Shown here in pieces: positions 25,026-35,445 of a stretch of DNA of 64,000 bases (positions are counted from its first letter, which is position 1; the number at the start of each line of letters is the position of its first letter). The translations under genes and the position numbers were made by a program. Location: contig NC_072456.1 of NCBI RefSeq assembly GCF_027596085.1, positions 24,767,218-24,831,217 of the forward strand, given 5' to 3'. The notes under the pieces are model-generated. The model worked only from the letters and a program-made list of their open reading frames with translations. It did not search any database and was not told the DNA's origin. The stretch comes from Anoplopoma fimbria. Taxonomy: Eukaryota > Chordata > Actinopteri > Perciformes > Anoplopomatidae.

Positions 25026-26366
25026 CAGTTTTTCTCAGTTGTTAACACACAAAAAGCGAAAATTCGGCACAGTTTGCACAACCTTCACTTCGTGTACCAA
25101 TCGCTCGACCCAATTTGGCACTACTTCACACTCCCTTATCTGCATTAGACTCTGACTTTCCTTCTTTACACTCTGATGTCAATTACACATCACCTTGTTG
25201 TCAAAACACTACACACAATGTTCAGTTGTTGCACACACTTCTCAAGTAAAATCTCAAAGCATCAACCTACAACACACAAATATTCAAATCTCTAAACATT
25301 CAGGTCTGTTGAGCAATTGGCAATCAGGACTGCAGCATAAAAGTGCCTTGAGCCTCTGTTTTGTTTGGTGAACAATGGAGAACTTTGAAGAGATCGACAA
25401 CCAGAGAAGGAGAGGGGTAAGAGTGAGAGGAGGAAGAGGAGGACAAGGAGGAGGAGGAGGAGGAGAAGGAAGAGGAGAAGAAGGAGGAGGAGAAAGAAGA
25501 AGGAGAAGGGTCATCTCTAATGAGATTCGGGCCACTGTGGTAGACCATGTGCTCAACCATGGTTTGAGCATGAGGGAGGCTGGCCAGAGGGTCCAACCAA
25601 ATCTCAGCCGCTTCACAGTTGCTGCCATCATTAGAACCTTCAGGATGGAGAACAGGTACGAAATCTATTTGCCTTGTGTACTGTAATACTGCATATCAAT
25701 AGAATACAGTGTGCTCACAGTATTTGTATTTTGCAGGACTGAAAGAGAACCACACCGTGGAGGAAGAACACACACTTTCACAGCCGAACAGGAGACTGAA
25801 ATTGTAAATATGGTTTTCGTGAGAACAACGCTATCACACTCCGACAAATACAAACTAGGATCCTGGCTGACCACGCTACATTCAGGAACGTCCAGACCGT
25901 CAGGCCGGTTTACAGTACTGTACTGTTCTCTGTGTGTACCGAAATAAAACTTTTTTTGCTGCATATTTGTGTGCTGTTTTATGTTTGACTATGAAAAAAG
26001 TAGGCCTACACTGAGACATTTTACAAAAGGAGAAATGGCTCATTCTCCAGAGTCGTTGTCATTCATATGGTGTGTTCCATTTCTATGATTGTGTTTTCAA
26101 TTTTGCACTTCAGTGTGCTGTAAATGCTTAGTTGTGTGTACTCAATGAATGGTATGTGTGTGTCATTTGAAAATATGGCTGTGTGTACCAAATGAAAACA
26201 CAAGTTCCATTTTGTGAACAGTTAAGAGATTTGATGGCAAAGAGTCATCTTGCAAAGGGAGTGTCAGGTTTAGCATTTTGTGTGTGAGGTTTTCAGTTTT
26301 GTGTGTGCAGTTTTGAGAAAGCCGTTATTGTTTTGAGAAACGTGTGTTAACAATTGTGAAAAACTG
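25026..26366 (+). mobile_element. Tc1/mariner-superfamily (IS630-like) deletion derivative
   Basis: Ends are CAGTTTTTCTCAGTTGTTAA on the left and, as reverse complement, CAGTTTTTCACAATTGTTAA on the right. These are terminal inverted repeats of about 25 bp, flanked by a TA dinucleotide on each side (25024-25025, 26367-26368), the target duplication of Tc1/mariner elements. It contains the N-terminal DNA-binding part of a transposase but no DDE catalytic domain, so it is non-autonomous. It separates the GIMAP gene from block copy 2. Confidence 0.88.
25375..25910 (+). pseudogene. Truncated transposase of the IS630/Tc1-like element
   Basis: Starts MENFEEIDNQRRRG, followed by a Gly/Arg/Glu-rich run from a purine-only stretch (25420-25510). 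A helix-turn-helix region follows (ISNEIRATVVDHVLNHGLS, MREAGQRVQPNLSRFTV, AAIIRTFRMENR). An apparent short intron (about 25655-25738, GTACGA to TTTTGCAG) joins to TEREPHRGGRTHTF and AEQETEIV. A frameshift follows, with AITLRQIQTRILADHATF in another frame, and the rest is deleted. Fish genomes carry many such proteins. Confidence 0.8.
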
Positions 26367-27395
26367 TAAACCACAAACACATTTACACACGTCAGACTGG
26401 TCGGTTATAACTCCATATTCTGCTTGTTTTTTTATTTAACCTTTATTTAACAGGTGAGTCATCAAGAACAAACTCTTATTTCCACTGTTTACGAAAGAGA
26501 CGTCCGGTGAGCAGGACGCATCAGAGCCTCTTTTTCAACTATAAGACCACTGACGTGACTGGCTGAGAGAGTATTTAATAATCACAACCCCTTAAAGAGA
26601 CAGGCGCTAAAACGGAGCATTTCCGACAGAGGGTGAATACAGATATTCAGACAAACAGTATGAGATAAATAATGTGTTTTTGCAACATTAAAGCACAAAA
26701 ACAAGTTCTAGTAGAACCCTAAATACAAGTGGGATCCTGAATATGACGATGATGTGTCCTCTTTAAAACCATACATGGGACTAACTCTCTGGGGATCATG
26801 AACGACTGTAGAAACTTTAAGGGAAATGCATTTAGTCGTTGTTTAAATATTTCAGTCTCAACCAAAGTTGTAAACCGGAAAAAAGATTGAAATTGCCATC
26901 TCCAACAATGTGTCTAAATATGATATTTTTGCCTTATTTTAAAACATATGAATAACTATTAGTTTGAAGTGAATTGTGTCAGAAAATTAGGGTTGAGTTT
27001 CAGGTCAAAGCAGGTTTACATCCTTTGTCAAGCAGAATTTTACAGAACCTGCAAAGTGCAATCTCTGCTTCTCCCGTGCTGCTGCAGATTCTGAGTGAGT
27101 GTCAGAGCTCTGGGTGCTCTTCATCTCTCATTATTGCACTTTGCTGCAATAAACACAGGTATTGCAATAATATAAGCACATACCGGTGTTGTTGTGTGAT
27201 AACTGTAATGTATTTTACAGAGACTTGAGGTCCCATGTGACCCTTTAGTCTGCAGCGGGACAAACAGAAACTGCTTCTGCGTTTATGGTTATGGCAGAGA
27301 AATGTGTAAAACTTCAAGATACCATTCGTCAGCTCCTGTTTGAAACCACTGACTGTCTTCTTCTTCTTCTGCGTCCATCTACGTGTCTCCTCCAG

Positions 27396-27686
27396 AGCTT
27401 CCTCCTCCCTCCCTCCTCACTCTGACTCCCAGCAGCACTCAGCTCTTCAGAGGGGAGCGTTTCACTGTTCGGTGCCCCTCCGGCTGGATGCTGAGGAGGT
27501 GGAGTGAGGAAGAGCATGCAGTGAGGAACAGAGTCCTCCACACTGACCGGTGTTCACCACTAGGAGGCGCCGTCGCTGCAGACCAGTCTGACACGTGTGA
27601 GTTCACTGCTGTCAGTGGGAGCAGTGGACTGTACTGGTGTGAGGGCACCGAGGGCCGCAGCAACGCCGTCAACGTCACAGTGAGCT
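27396..27686 (+). CDS. FcRL copy 2, Ig domain 1 exon
   Basis: 291 bp, phase 1 at both ends, open throughout. Cysteines in VRCPS and YWCEG form the expected Ig disulphide. The intact frame here defines the lesion in copy 1. Confidence 0.85.
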
Positions 27687-30600
27687 GTGAGTCTGAAAAG
27701 GCAACTATCTCTGCATTTGACCCATCCTGGAGGAGCAGTGGGCTGCAATGAAGCGCCCGGGGAGCAACTTGGGGTTAGGTGTCTCGCTCAAGGACACCTC
27801 GGCATGTTGCCTGTGGAGGGGTTCGAACCACCGACCTTGTGGTTGCAGGTCAAGCGCTCTACCTCATGTGCCACAACAGCCGCCCCAGTAGATGTAGTAG
27901 ATTTGAGTAGATGTCAAAACAATATGGGAGAGCCGGGCATCTTATCACAGTTTTTGCTTTCTCTTCAATGTGTCGGTCTCATTACATCAAAGTCAAATTA
28001 AGTAAAATAATAAATTCTCATGCACATATGTATAATCTTATGATTGTATGAGTTATAAAAGGTTAAGTACAGAATGTGCATTTGTGGACCAGTTGCCCCA
28101 TCATCGGGTAGATAATGTTTTGCAACAAATGCTGTTCTAATACAGTGTTTGAGCTATACCTACTAAAAAGAACAAGCTGTAATTCTGTATCCAACTAAAT
28201 CAATTCGTATGTGATCCACATAGTGACGAACCAGGAATTCTAAAGACTTAAATAAACAGTATTTCTTTTAGCTAGGAGACCGCCGTTTGTGCCTTGCGTG
28301 AAATGAGAAGTCAATGTTGATTTATTTAACATTTCTATTTAAGTAACTACTCTTCCATAGTTATTTTAACCCAAACTACAATCTTTCCCTAAACCTAAAC
28401 CAAGTTGTTTCCTGTGAAGAGGTAAGTTTATTTTGAGAGTTTATTCACTCTATTGCCACCTAGAGGTGACGTCTGTCGGCCATAGAAAATTGTAAGACTA
28501 CAATTCTGCAAGTCACTGAAGTGGCTTTTAGGAAGCGAAAACAAGGAAGCTGCGATGCATCACTTGCAACTGCTGTCTTCTCCGTCTCAAAGTCCATATT
28601 CTCAAAAGATATTGTGCTAATTATTCTACAGCAATTCACCCATAAAGTTTTAAAACAATTTTGTTCTTGTTTTGTGGAGGAAGAGGAAAGAAATCATTTG
28701 TTAATTCATTTTTTCAAATTTTTTTACTCACTTAACAACCATCCCATCCCAAAATGCATGAGTCTGAGCAGAGCATGGTGGTTCTTCACCAGCTACAACC
28801 ACTGCTGCTTTGATCTTTGGAAAGTTTTATAAATATGCTTCAGTAATCACCAACTCTCTGAAGACGCTAACAATTTCAATCTAACTGCGTTTGGCTGTTC
28901 GCACTGATCTTTGCCAACTGGACTGTTTTTGCATCGAGGCTCATTTGCATAGAAAGGGGCCAACTTTGAGCCAAATGTCTGAATATAACCTCATTTAAAT
29001 ACATGCAAGAAGCACAGGAGCACAGAGACGCTATTTGCTTTGCAGCACATTTATCTTTTTTTTCTTATTTTGCAGGTTTAATGCCTGCAAAAGCTTCAAA
29101 ATTTGCCTCTGAAGGTTTAAATGCGTTGATTGAGCGACTGCATTTAAAACAAACGTAACAATAAAGTGTGAGGAGTTGTAGTGAAGCTGTTTGTCTGCTA
29201 ACAATGTCTACGGTCTTTGTCCCACAGATGGGACCGTCATCTTGAAGACTCCTGCCCTCCCCGTACTCGAGGGCAGTAAAGTGGTCCTCTATTGTCAGTA
29301 CTTTACGGGAAGTCACAATGAAACAACCTTCTTTAAAGACGGAGTAGCAGTCGTCACTAACAGCTCCTCTAGGTCAGACGGAGTAATGAAGATGACTATT
29401 GAGAATGTGACACGGGAAGCTGAAGGCTTCTACAAGTGTGCGTCCCGTGACAAAAGAAGGAGAGTCCAGAGAGCTGGTTGTCAGTGAGACCTGATCCAGG
29501 TCAGCTGTCTGGCTTTATTCATACTCACCATTCTGCTTTGTGTAAAATAAGTCAATCAGTAAAAGATTGTCGATTGTTGTCTTTTAGGGTTAAACTTCAC
29601 ATCAACAGATGGGACAGAAGCCTCCATTAGTGGTAAAATGATTTTGTTTTGTTCATACATTTATTTACTAGTTTTAGAGGGAATACTTGATGATAATAAT
29701 AATTATCTTATTTTGAAAAGTGAGGCCAGTGCTTCATGTCCTAGACCTGCCTTCTCTCTCCTGTCCATCAGGGGGCGACTCCTCTGGTTGTATAGAAGTC
29801 TATGGGAAAATGACTCTACTTCTCTCTTGATTTATTCCCTCAGTAAACATTGTAAACATGAGTTTATGGTCTCAATCTCTAGTTTCAAGTCTTCTTCAGT
29901 ACAGCATGACGTTCATTTAGAGTTAAATAGACCATAAAGCAGGGTATGCTTTAGGCGGGGCTACACACTGATTGACAGGTTTTTACCAGAGACGTATACA
30001 GCGTCTCTCCGTCACCCCTCGCAGTCCATATATGGTCACTTCCTGTTCACTGTTCGACGGCCAAAATGTCAAACGTGATATTGTGACATAACAAGACAGG
30101 ATGGGCCGGGGCTAGCTGGTTAGCATGCTAATTTAAGTAGATATCTCTACAACATAACATCAACACTGCAACTTTCTCACATGCTTTTGATAATGTAAGT
30201 TTATTTTTTAATGTTGAATGTTTATCTTTGAACTAAAATTCTGGCCAGATCTTTAACAAGGGTTAAACAACCGTATATTTATCTGTACTATAACATAAGC
30301 AACTATTAATCCTAAGAAAGAGTGAAGTAGTGATGTAGTTCCTTGTTGACAAATATTATTTGTTCTCTTCGTCAGGTTCCTGGAAATGGGTCATAGTCTC
30401 ATGTGGAATTGTATCTCTGTTCCTCATGCCACTAACTGTTTGGCTAGTTCGTCACTACAGGTCAGTATCTATAAAACCTCTCATGCCGCATTTCACATTA
30501 TATCCTGGCATGAATCATGTCTGTTGAGGAAATGCCTTACTGATTATTGTATTTTTGGAAGGTACCGGAAGTTTTGCAACCGTAGCTGTTGGCCGTTTTC

Positions 30601-30724
30601 CAAAGTGGATCTTCCAGCATTGAAGCTTCCTGCGACCAAGCAGGACGGGACAGAAGTGCAGTGGGACTTGTCCTGGATGGAGATGTCCGATCTGTTGGAT
30701 AAACAGTCGTATCCTAGCACTTAA
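27396..30724 (+). CDS. Fc-receptor-like two-Ig-domain receptor, copy 2 (frameshifted in D2)
   Basis: Exons: D1 27396-27686, D2 29228-29499, linker 29588-29632, transmembrane 30376-30460, tail 30562-30724. D1 is fully open here (FTVRC ... SGLYWCEG). D2 lacks one A in an A5 run near 29452, so its frame breaks just before the SPESWL motif. The transmembrane and tail exons match copy 1 except for F to L in the span. The damage is thus in a different exon from copy 1. Two single-base indels in short runs could be assembly errors, or both copies could be decaying. No leader exon was identified upstream; copy 2 has two extra bases in the tract before D1, which argues against coding there. Expected role and membrane topology are as for copy 1. 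Confidence 0.8.
27709..27886 (-). mobile_element. tRNA-headed SINE, copy 2 (tail deleted)
   Basis: Same insertion as 15286-15515, with the B box GGTTCGAACCC kept, but the LINE-like 3' tail and (ATT)n are gone. The deletion joins at a shared TC. Confidence 0.78.
29228..29499 (+). CDS. FcRL copy 2, Ig domain 2 exon (frameshifted)
   Basis: 272 bp against 273 in copy 1. It is open through GFYKCASRDK, then shifts frame by loss of one A and meets a stop after AGCQ. Two substitutions distinguish it from copy 1. Confidence 0.85.
29588..29632 (+). CDS. FcRL copy 2, linker exon
   Basis: Identical in structure to the copy 1 linker exon: 45 bp, symmetrical phase 1, Ser/Thr stalk. Confidence 0.7.
29799..29945 (+). 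repeat. Intronic dispersed repeat, copy 2
   Basis: Counterpart of 17612-17760. Shares the GAAGTCTATGGGAAAATGAC start with 22648. Confidence 0.75.
30376..30460 (+). CDS. FcRL copy 2, transmembrane exon
   Basis: 85 bp. The span is VIVSCGIVSLFLMPLTVWLV, then RHYR. One substitution from copy 1. Confidence 0.85.
30562..30724 (+). CDS. FcRL copy 2, cytoplasmic tail exon
   Basis: Encodes the same tail as copy 1, ending SDLLDKQSYPST and TAA at 30722-30724. It appears unchanged by eye, while introns nearby carry indels. Confidence 0.82.
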
Positions 30725-31808
30725 AGGACCACTCTCACCTGAAGCATCTATAAAACAATGAATGGAGTGAAACCTAAGAGGGAGTTTAGTCAGAACCCGT
30801 CGTGAGAACAATTTCTAGTTATTGATGGTCACATTTAAAAAGGGTCCGCTTCTTTGAGGGGTGCCGCAAGGAACCATTCATGTCCCGTTGCCTTTTCTTA
30901 AATGTATGTCAATGTCCTTGGTTTGTAAAGATCTCTCTGATGATACAAATCTTAAAGCTTGAAACAATCACACACTTTTACAAAATACTGATACAGAATT
31001 GGTGCATATCTTTAAATGGTTTCATATGAACAAATTTCCAATAAATTTACTAAACTATTTAAAAAGCCTGTTGGATCAGCTGAAAAAATTGTCACAAAGC
31101 TAAAAAAAGTGATATGGGGTTCTCACAGGACAGCGAAGCTACAAACATATGACTAATCCAGAAACATCAGCTATGATAGTAAAACAAAGACAGGAACAAT
31201 TTTACTGATCAATCAATAGTTAGTAGTTAGTTTAAGTTCTACTTTTACTTAAAGTTACTGTGAGGAACTTTTAAACTTGTTATGAACCAGTCTCAGTTTA
31301 GTCCTGATCCTCTATATGACCTCCATCAGTAAACGAGACCATCAAAGAGAAGATTGTCTGTTTCTATATAGTTCTGTGTGGCTGTGTAGCAACAAGGCTG
31401 TAAAGCCTACAATCCTGCGGGCTTAAAAATAATGCTATTCTTCTTATTCTCCATCTTCAGTACAAAAGTTCGGCGTGTAACTCGTCCCGCAGCGTAGCAA
31501 GCACATGCGTCAAAATACATCAAAACGTGCGGCCTGGTCGGGAATCGTGTGCTTTGACTTTTCTCAGAGATTAAGCCCAGCGGTTCCCACGGGAACCGGG
31601 AAAAACGGCGAGAAATTTCCCCATAGAGAAGAATGCGTTTTGGGCGTGGAGAGAGTTAAAAAACACTCAACTTTGGGCCCAGACTGACTCATCATACTTT
31701 ATATTTTCTTGCGAAATTTTCCTAGTTATTCTTAAAGCTCTTCATCGGAGACACCGGGTCGGGTTCTGGTGAAATCAGATGAAATCATGCAGGTTCATTG
31801 TGGACAAA

Positions 31809-31917
31809 GCCAGATCCAGCAGAGACCGGTCTGAATGCAGGACTTTTACTTGTAGTGGAGTATTGGTACTTTTACTGAAAAAAGTATCTGAGTACTTCCA
31901 CCACTGATAGAGAACCA
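31809..31917 (-). repeat. 109-bp insertion specific to copy 2
   Basis: Absent from copy 1 (junction after GTGGACAAA at 19622). Its reverse complement reads CAGTGGTGGAAGTACTCAGA ... AAGTAAAAGTCCTGCATTC, a dispersed fish repeat pattern also seen in pieces at 36196-36345, 40625-40725 and 43880-43960. No clear target-site duplication was seen, so deletion from copy 1 is also possible. Confidence 0.75.
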
Positions 31918-32351
31918 TCTCCATTATGTATCTGTCGAGGTACGTAATGAAGATGTGGTGTACTGCATGACTCATATTTGAATATGCAATGTTTTGCAGG
32001 TTCAAGTCGTACATTACAATAAAAAAATATGCAATCAACACGCACATCTTTGGTTTTGCTCAAAATAGACTTCAATACAAAAGACAACAAAGGTTTTCAA
32101 AGCATGTTTTGTCTGCAGGCTTTGCTATGATTATGATTCATCATGATTATAAGTGCGTGTTTGTGGCTCTCAGGTGTGAAACCGGTTTGGCTGCAATATT
32201 AGCCTCCTGTGCCTGCCTGTGCTGTTGCCTCTGTTGTCTAACTTGTTCAGTCTTGTGTCAGGATGTAAACTCCTGAAGTCCTGTTTCCTTCAAACACTCG
32301 GTTCTATTCAGTTGATTCTAACTTGACTTTGAAAAGAGAAGACCAGTAAAA

Positions 32352-32367
32352 ATGGAAAACAATCTTG
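32352..32367 (+). CDS. Second GIMAP exon 1, gene cut by gap B
   Basis: ATGGAAAACAATCTTG plus GTGAGT, identical to 20056-20071. It implies that a second GIMAP gene begins here and continues into gap B. None of its later exons appear after the gap. Confidence 0.5.
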
Positions 32368-32443
32368 GTGAGTTAATGTTGAAGATAAATGTGTAGTTGT
32401 ATAGTTTCAACCTGCTTTGCAATAATGTATGTACTTTATAAGT

Positions 32444-32543
32444 NNNNNNNNNNNNNNNNNNNNNNNNNNNNNNNNNNNNNNNNNNNNNNNNNNNNNNNNN
32501 NNNNNNNNNNNNNNNNNNNNNNNNNNNNNNNNNNNNNNNNNNN
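32444..32543. other. Scaffold gap B (100 N)
   Basis: Exactly 100 N. The block A homology runs right up to its left edge. The sequence to its right (from 32544) matches nothing in the GIMAP gene. Confidence 1.
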
Positions 32544-33000
32544 GATGTTTAGTGTGGCTGATACTATGATAATGGGTTGATGCTGCCCAAGTGGACCAGC
32601 ATGTTAAAACCATAATGTGTGTGTGTGTGTGTGTGGGTTGTTTTCAGTCTGTCTGTCCGTCTGTTGGGGGGAGATTAACCTGATGATCTCACACTGTGGG
32701 GTGATGCAGTCTTACGGCAGGTGAGTCATCAGGCGATGCGGTGGGCTTCTTACGGGAAACAAACAGACACAAGCTCAGATCATCTCCCCTGCAGCTTTTA
32801 TCTGCTGCTGTACTTACTGCTGCATCATCTCCCTGGTCTCCCCCCTCCTCTCCCCCACCGTCTCTGCCTCCACCTCATCTCGCAGCCCCGTCTCACTTTC
32901 CTCCCTCGCCCTTCTCTTCTCTTTTTACATCACGGCCCATCTCTTCTTCTTGAGTATCATTTTACACTGACACAATAAATTACATTTATACACATTAAAG
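32544..33000. other. Gene-free stretch after gap B
   Basis: Contains a short GT run (32615-32634) and a C/T-rich segment (about 32800-32930). No supported gene. Confidence 0.5.
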
Positions 33001-34073
33001 GAAAGGTTTGACTTTTTCCAGAACTACACTAGTTGCTTTCTTGTTGAGTGTTAAGTGAGAAGATCGATGCCTCTCCCCACAAAATCTGTGTGCTTATTAT
33101 GAAGCTGTAGCCAGCAGGCAGTTAGCTTAGCATAAAGGCTTTAAAAGGGTGGTAGGGAAACAAACATTTTTAGAGGGAGGTTATGTATTGGACTTTTATG
33201 GACTATATAGTTGTCAAATATATACCAGTTTGAAAAAGTCTGACACAAAGCCATGTTAAACCGACTTAAAGCTACTACAAGGAACTTTCATATTGTGTTG
33301 ATTTTGGCGACACCTGTGGACAAAAGTTGTAGTGTTTCTAAGCACCGGAGGCCCTTTAGAAAACCTCTCATTTTACTGCAGCAGGGTCTGACAGTCTGCC
33401 TCGCTCAGTCCTGGTTCTGGTTCTCCCGTCCCTTCCCTCCAGCGGGTCCAGAAAATACAACCTTGGTCTCCAGCAGCGCGGTATTGGCTAGCAGCGAGTG
33501 GTGGAGTAGCGAGGTGAAACTCTGGTCTTGGTCGGAAGGAGGAGACGCTGCTTCCGGGTTCTCCCCTTTCCGATGGAGCTCCGACTGCAGGTCATAGCTG
33601 GCCGGATCTGGGTCTCTCTGTGGTGGACTGGTCTCTGCTGGATCTGGGTCTGTCCACGGTGGACTGGTCTCTGCTGAAGGCCCCACTGGAGTCTGAGCTG
33701 ACGGAGTTTCTGGTGAACCTGCATGATTTTCCCAGAATTTGACCTGGTGGCAACGATAAGAAACATTAAGAATAACTATATAGAAATAGACAATTTTCTC
33801 CTTGATGGTCTTGTTTCCTTTTGTTTGTCATATAAAGGATCAGGATTAAATTGAGGCTGTTTCATAACCTGGTAAAAGTTCAAATGAGTTATAACGTTTT
33901 AATTAGTGATCTTTAAAGGTTTCCAGCTGTTTCCAGTCATGCTTTATAGTTATGCTAAGCTAAGCTAACTGGCTATTTTCTCCAGCCTTATATAGTTACC
34001 GTAAACATTTGAGAGAGGAATCGATCTTCTCATCTTACTCTAATGTGTATTTCCCAAAATGTAGAACAATTAC
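33001..34073. mobile_element. Fold-back element with nested insert
   Basis: The left arm (33001-33250) contains GAAGCTGTAGCCAGCAGGCA and GTTAGCTTAGCATAAAGGC. The right arm (about 33850-34073) is its diverged reverse complement, with TTATGCTAAGCTAAGCTAACT and CGATCTTCTCATCTTACTCT. The 600 bp between them hold another dispersed repeat (ATTGTGTTGATTTTGGCG, also near 61870) and a 36-bp tandem duplication. Same family as 8139-8530. Confidence 0.55.
33602..33673. repeat. 36-bp tandem duplication
   Basis: Two units (33602-33637 and 33638-33673) share GGATCTGGGTCT ... GGTGGACTGGTCTCTG. The minus strand reads as a 12-residue repeat AETSPP..DPDP, but no gene supports it. Confidence 0.75.
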
Positions 34074-34939
34074 TTAAACACCAAACACTAACAGATAAGT
34101 TAATGAAGCTCCGTTTCATTTTTTGTCTTCATCGATTCAGTCCGTCTGTCTTCATTTCATTTCTCCTTTCTTTGTCCTCTGCCTCTTTTCCTGCAGCTTT
34201 TCTATGTCACCCTGCCGTCTATTTGCATTTCTACCGCTGCTTGTATTTTATGTCCCCCACCACACAGCAGCACACAACAGAGCCGCACAGACCGCTGGTT
34301 TGTTTTTTTTAATTAAGTAAATGGACTTTAGTCTGCCGGACCAGACGGAGAAATCACTCTCTGGACTCCAGCGCTGTCATAACGACTTCTTAAATTAATG
34401 ACTTCGACTAAATGTTATTAAAATCTATGCCGTGCTGTTGTGGTTTTGGGTTTCTTGTGTTTTTTTATTTGATTTTGCTCTGACAAGGTGAACACTCCAC
34501 AGTTTCTCCACAGATGCTCATATTTAAAGGGGAATTCACCCACGCAGGCCTCACCTGGTCCCGACAGGCTGCAGTCTGACTCTCCCACACCCACAGAAGG
34601 TGAGGCCCGGCTGGGTGTAGCAGACGTGGCACTGCCCATCTTTCCAGGGAGGATCCCGTCAGACACAATAACAAACACGCGCTCAGACAGAAGGGTATTA
34701 TCAGCTGTTATTATTAGAGATAATTATGACAGATAATTATATCTATTAGCCATGTTGCGTCTTTTCAGCCACTCCAGTGTCAATATTATTTCAATTTCAG
34801 TCCTGAGAGCGCTGGACCTCATGGGAAAATACTGTGGGTCGGGGTAAAGAGGGGGTGTGAGGGGACCACGACGTCAGCGAGGGGTATGGATTTGATTTTG
34901 TTATGTCATAAAGCTCTAAGGAATACTTAATTAAAAACA
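34074..34939. other. Gene-free stretch
   Basis: No supported gene or repeat. Short open frames lack recognisable domains. Confidence 0.4.
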
Positions 34940-35445
34940 TGATGTTTGTATTTGTATGGCAGTTTTAAGGTATTCTAGAGAGCTTTTGAACAAAAAAGAA
35001 GAAAAAAAGTTCAAATTTGGGATAAAAAACCATTAACAAGTAGATTAAAAAAACCCAATAATTGGAATATTTTTTAATGTCATAAAGAAAAATGACCGGA
35101 TTCTCTCCCAATTACATCCGTCTGTCCCTCTTGACACATGTCAAGATTCACAGGAAGAATAATTATTATGAATTATTATTCAGAAAGAATAAATAACTTC
35201 AGAGTCTGAAAGATGTTTTATTTTGAAAAATGACCGTATTCTCCCACCCAATTACATCCGCCTGTGTGCTTGTCTCGGTAACGTGATACGTTACCTCAAA
35301 AATTAAGCCCACAAGCTAGCGAAAGTGAAGTAGAATGTCGTATCATTTTATTTCGTCGTGTTTATCCGCCACACCTTGAAGGCCGGTCCGTGATAATATT
35401 GTCTTACAAGAAAGAAAAGGTTGGGGGGCCGCTGTTCTAGAGAAC
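34940..35445. repeat. Dispersed repeat remnant (GGCCGGTCCGTGATAATATT family)
   Basis: Contains GCGAAAGTGAAGTAGAATGT, TATCCGCCACACCTTGAAGG, GGCCGGTCCGTGATAATATT and AAGGTTGGGGGGCCGCTG, a pattern I recognise as a common fish repeat, possibly hAT-derived. Inside, GAAAAATGACCG.ATTCTC with CAATTACATCCG occurs twice (35089-35127 and 35226-35266). Confidence 0.45.

Larger units (their letters stand above)
26372..32443 (+). repeat. Duplicated block A, copy 2 (6072 bp)
   Basis: Collinear with 13931-20147. Starts 6 bp after the Tc1-like element and ends at gap B, at the base equivalent to 20147. It differs from copy 1 by scattered substitutions, a 77-bp loss in the SINE tail, loss of about 200 bp of intron, and a 109-bp insertion at 31809-31917. 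Confidence 0.95.

Noticed and set aside
25420..25510. Purine-only stretch as a GA microsatellite
   Set aside because: It lies in frame inside the transposase remnant and encodes the Gly/Arg-rich region usual in this family.
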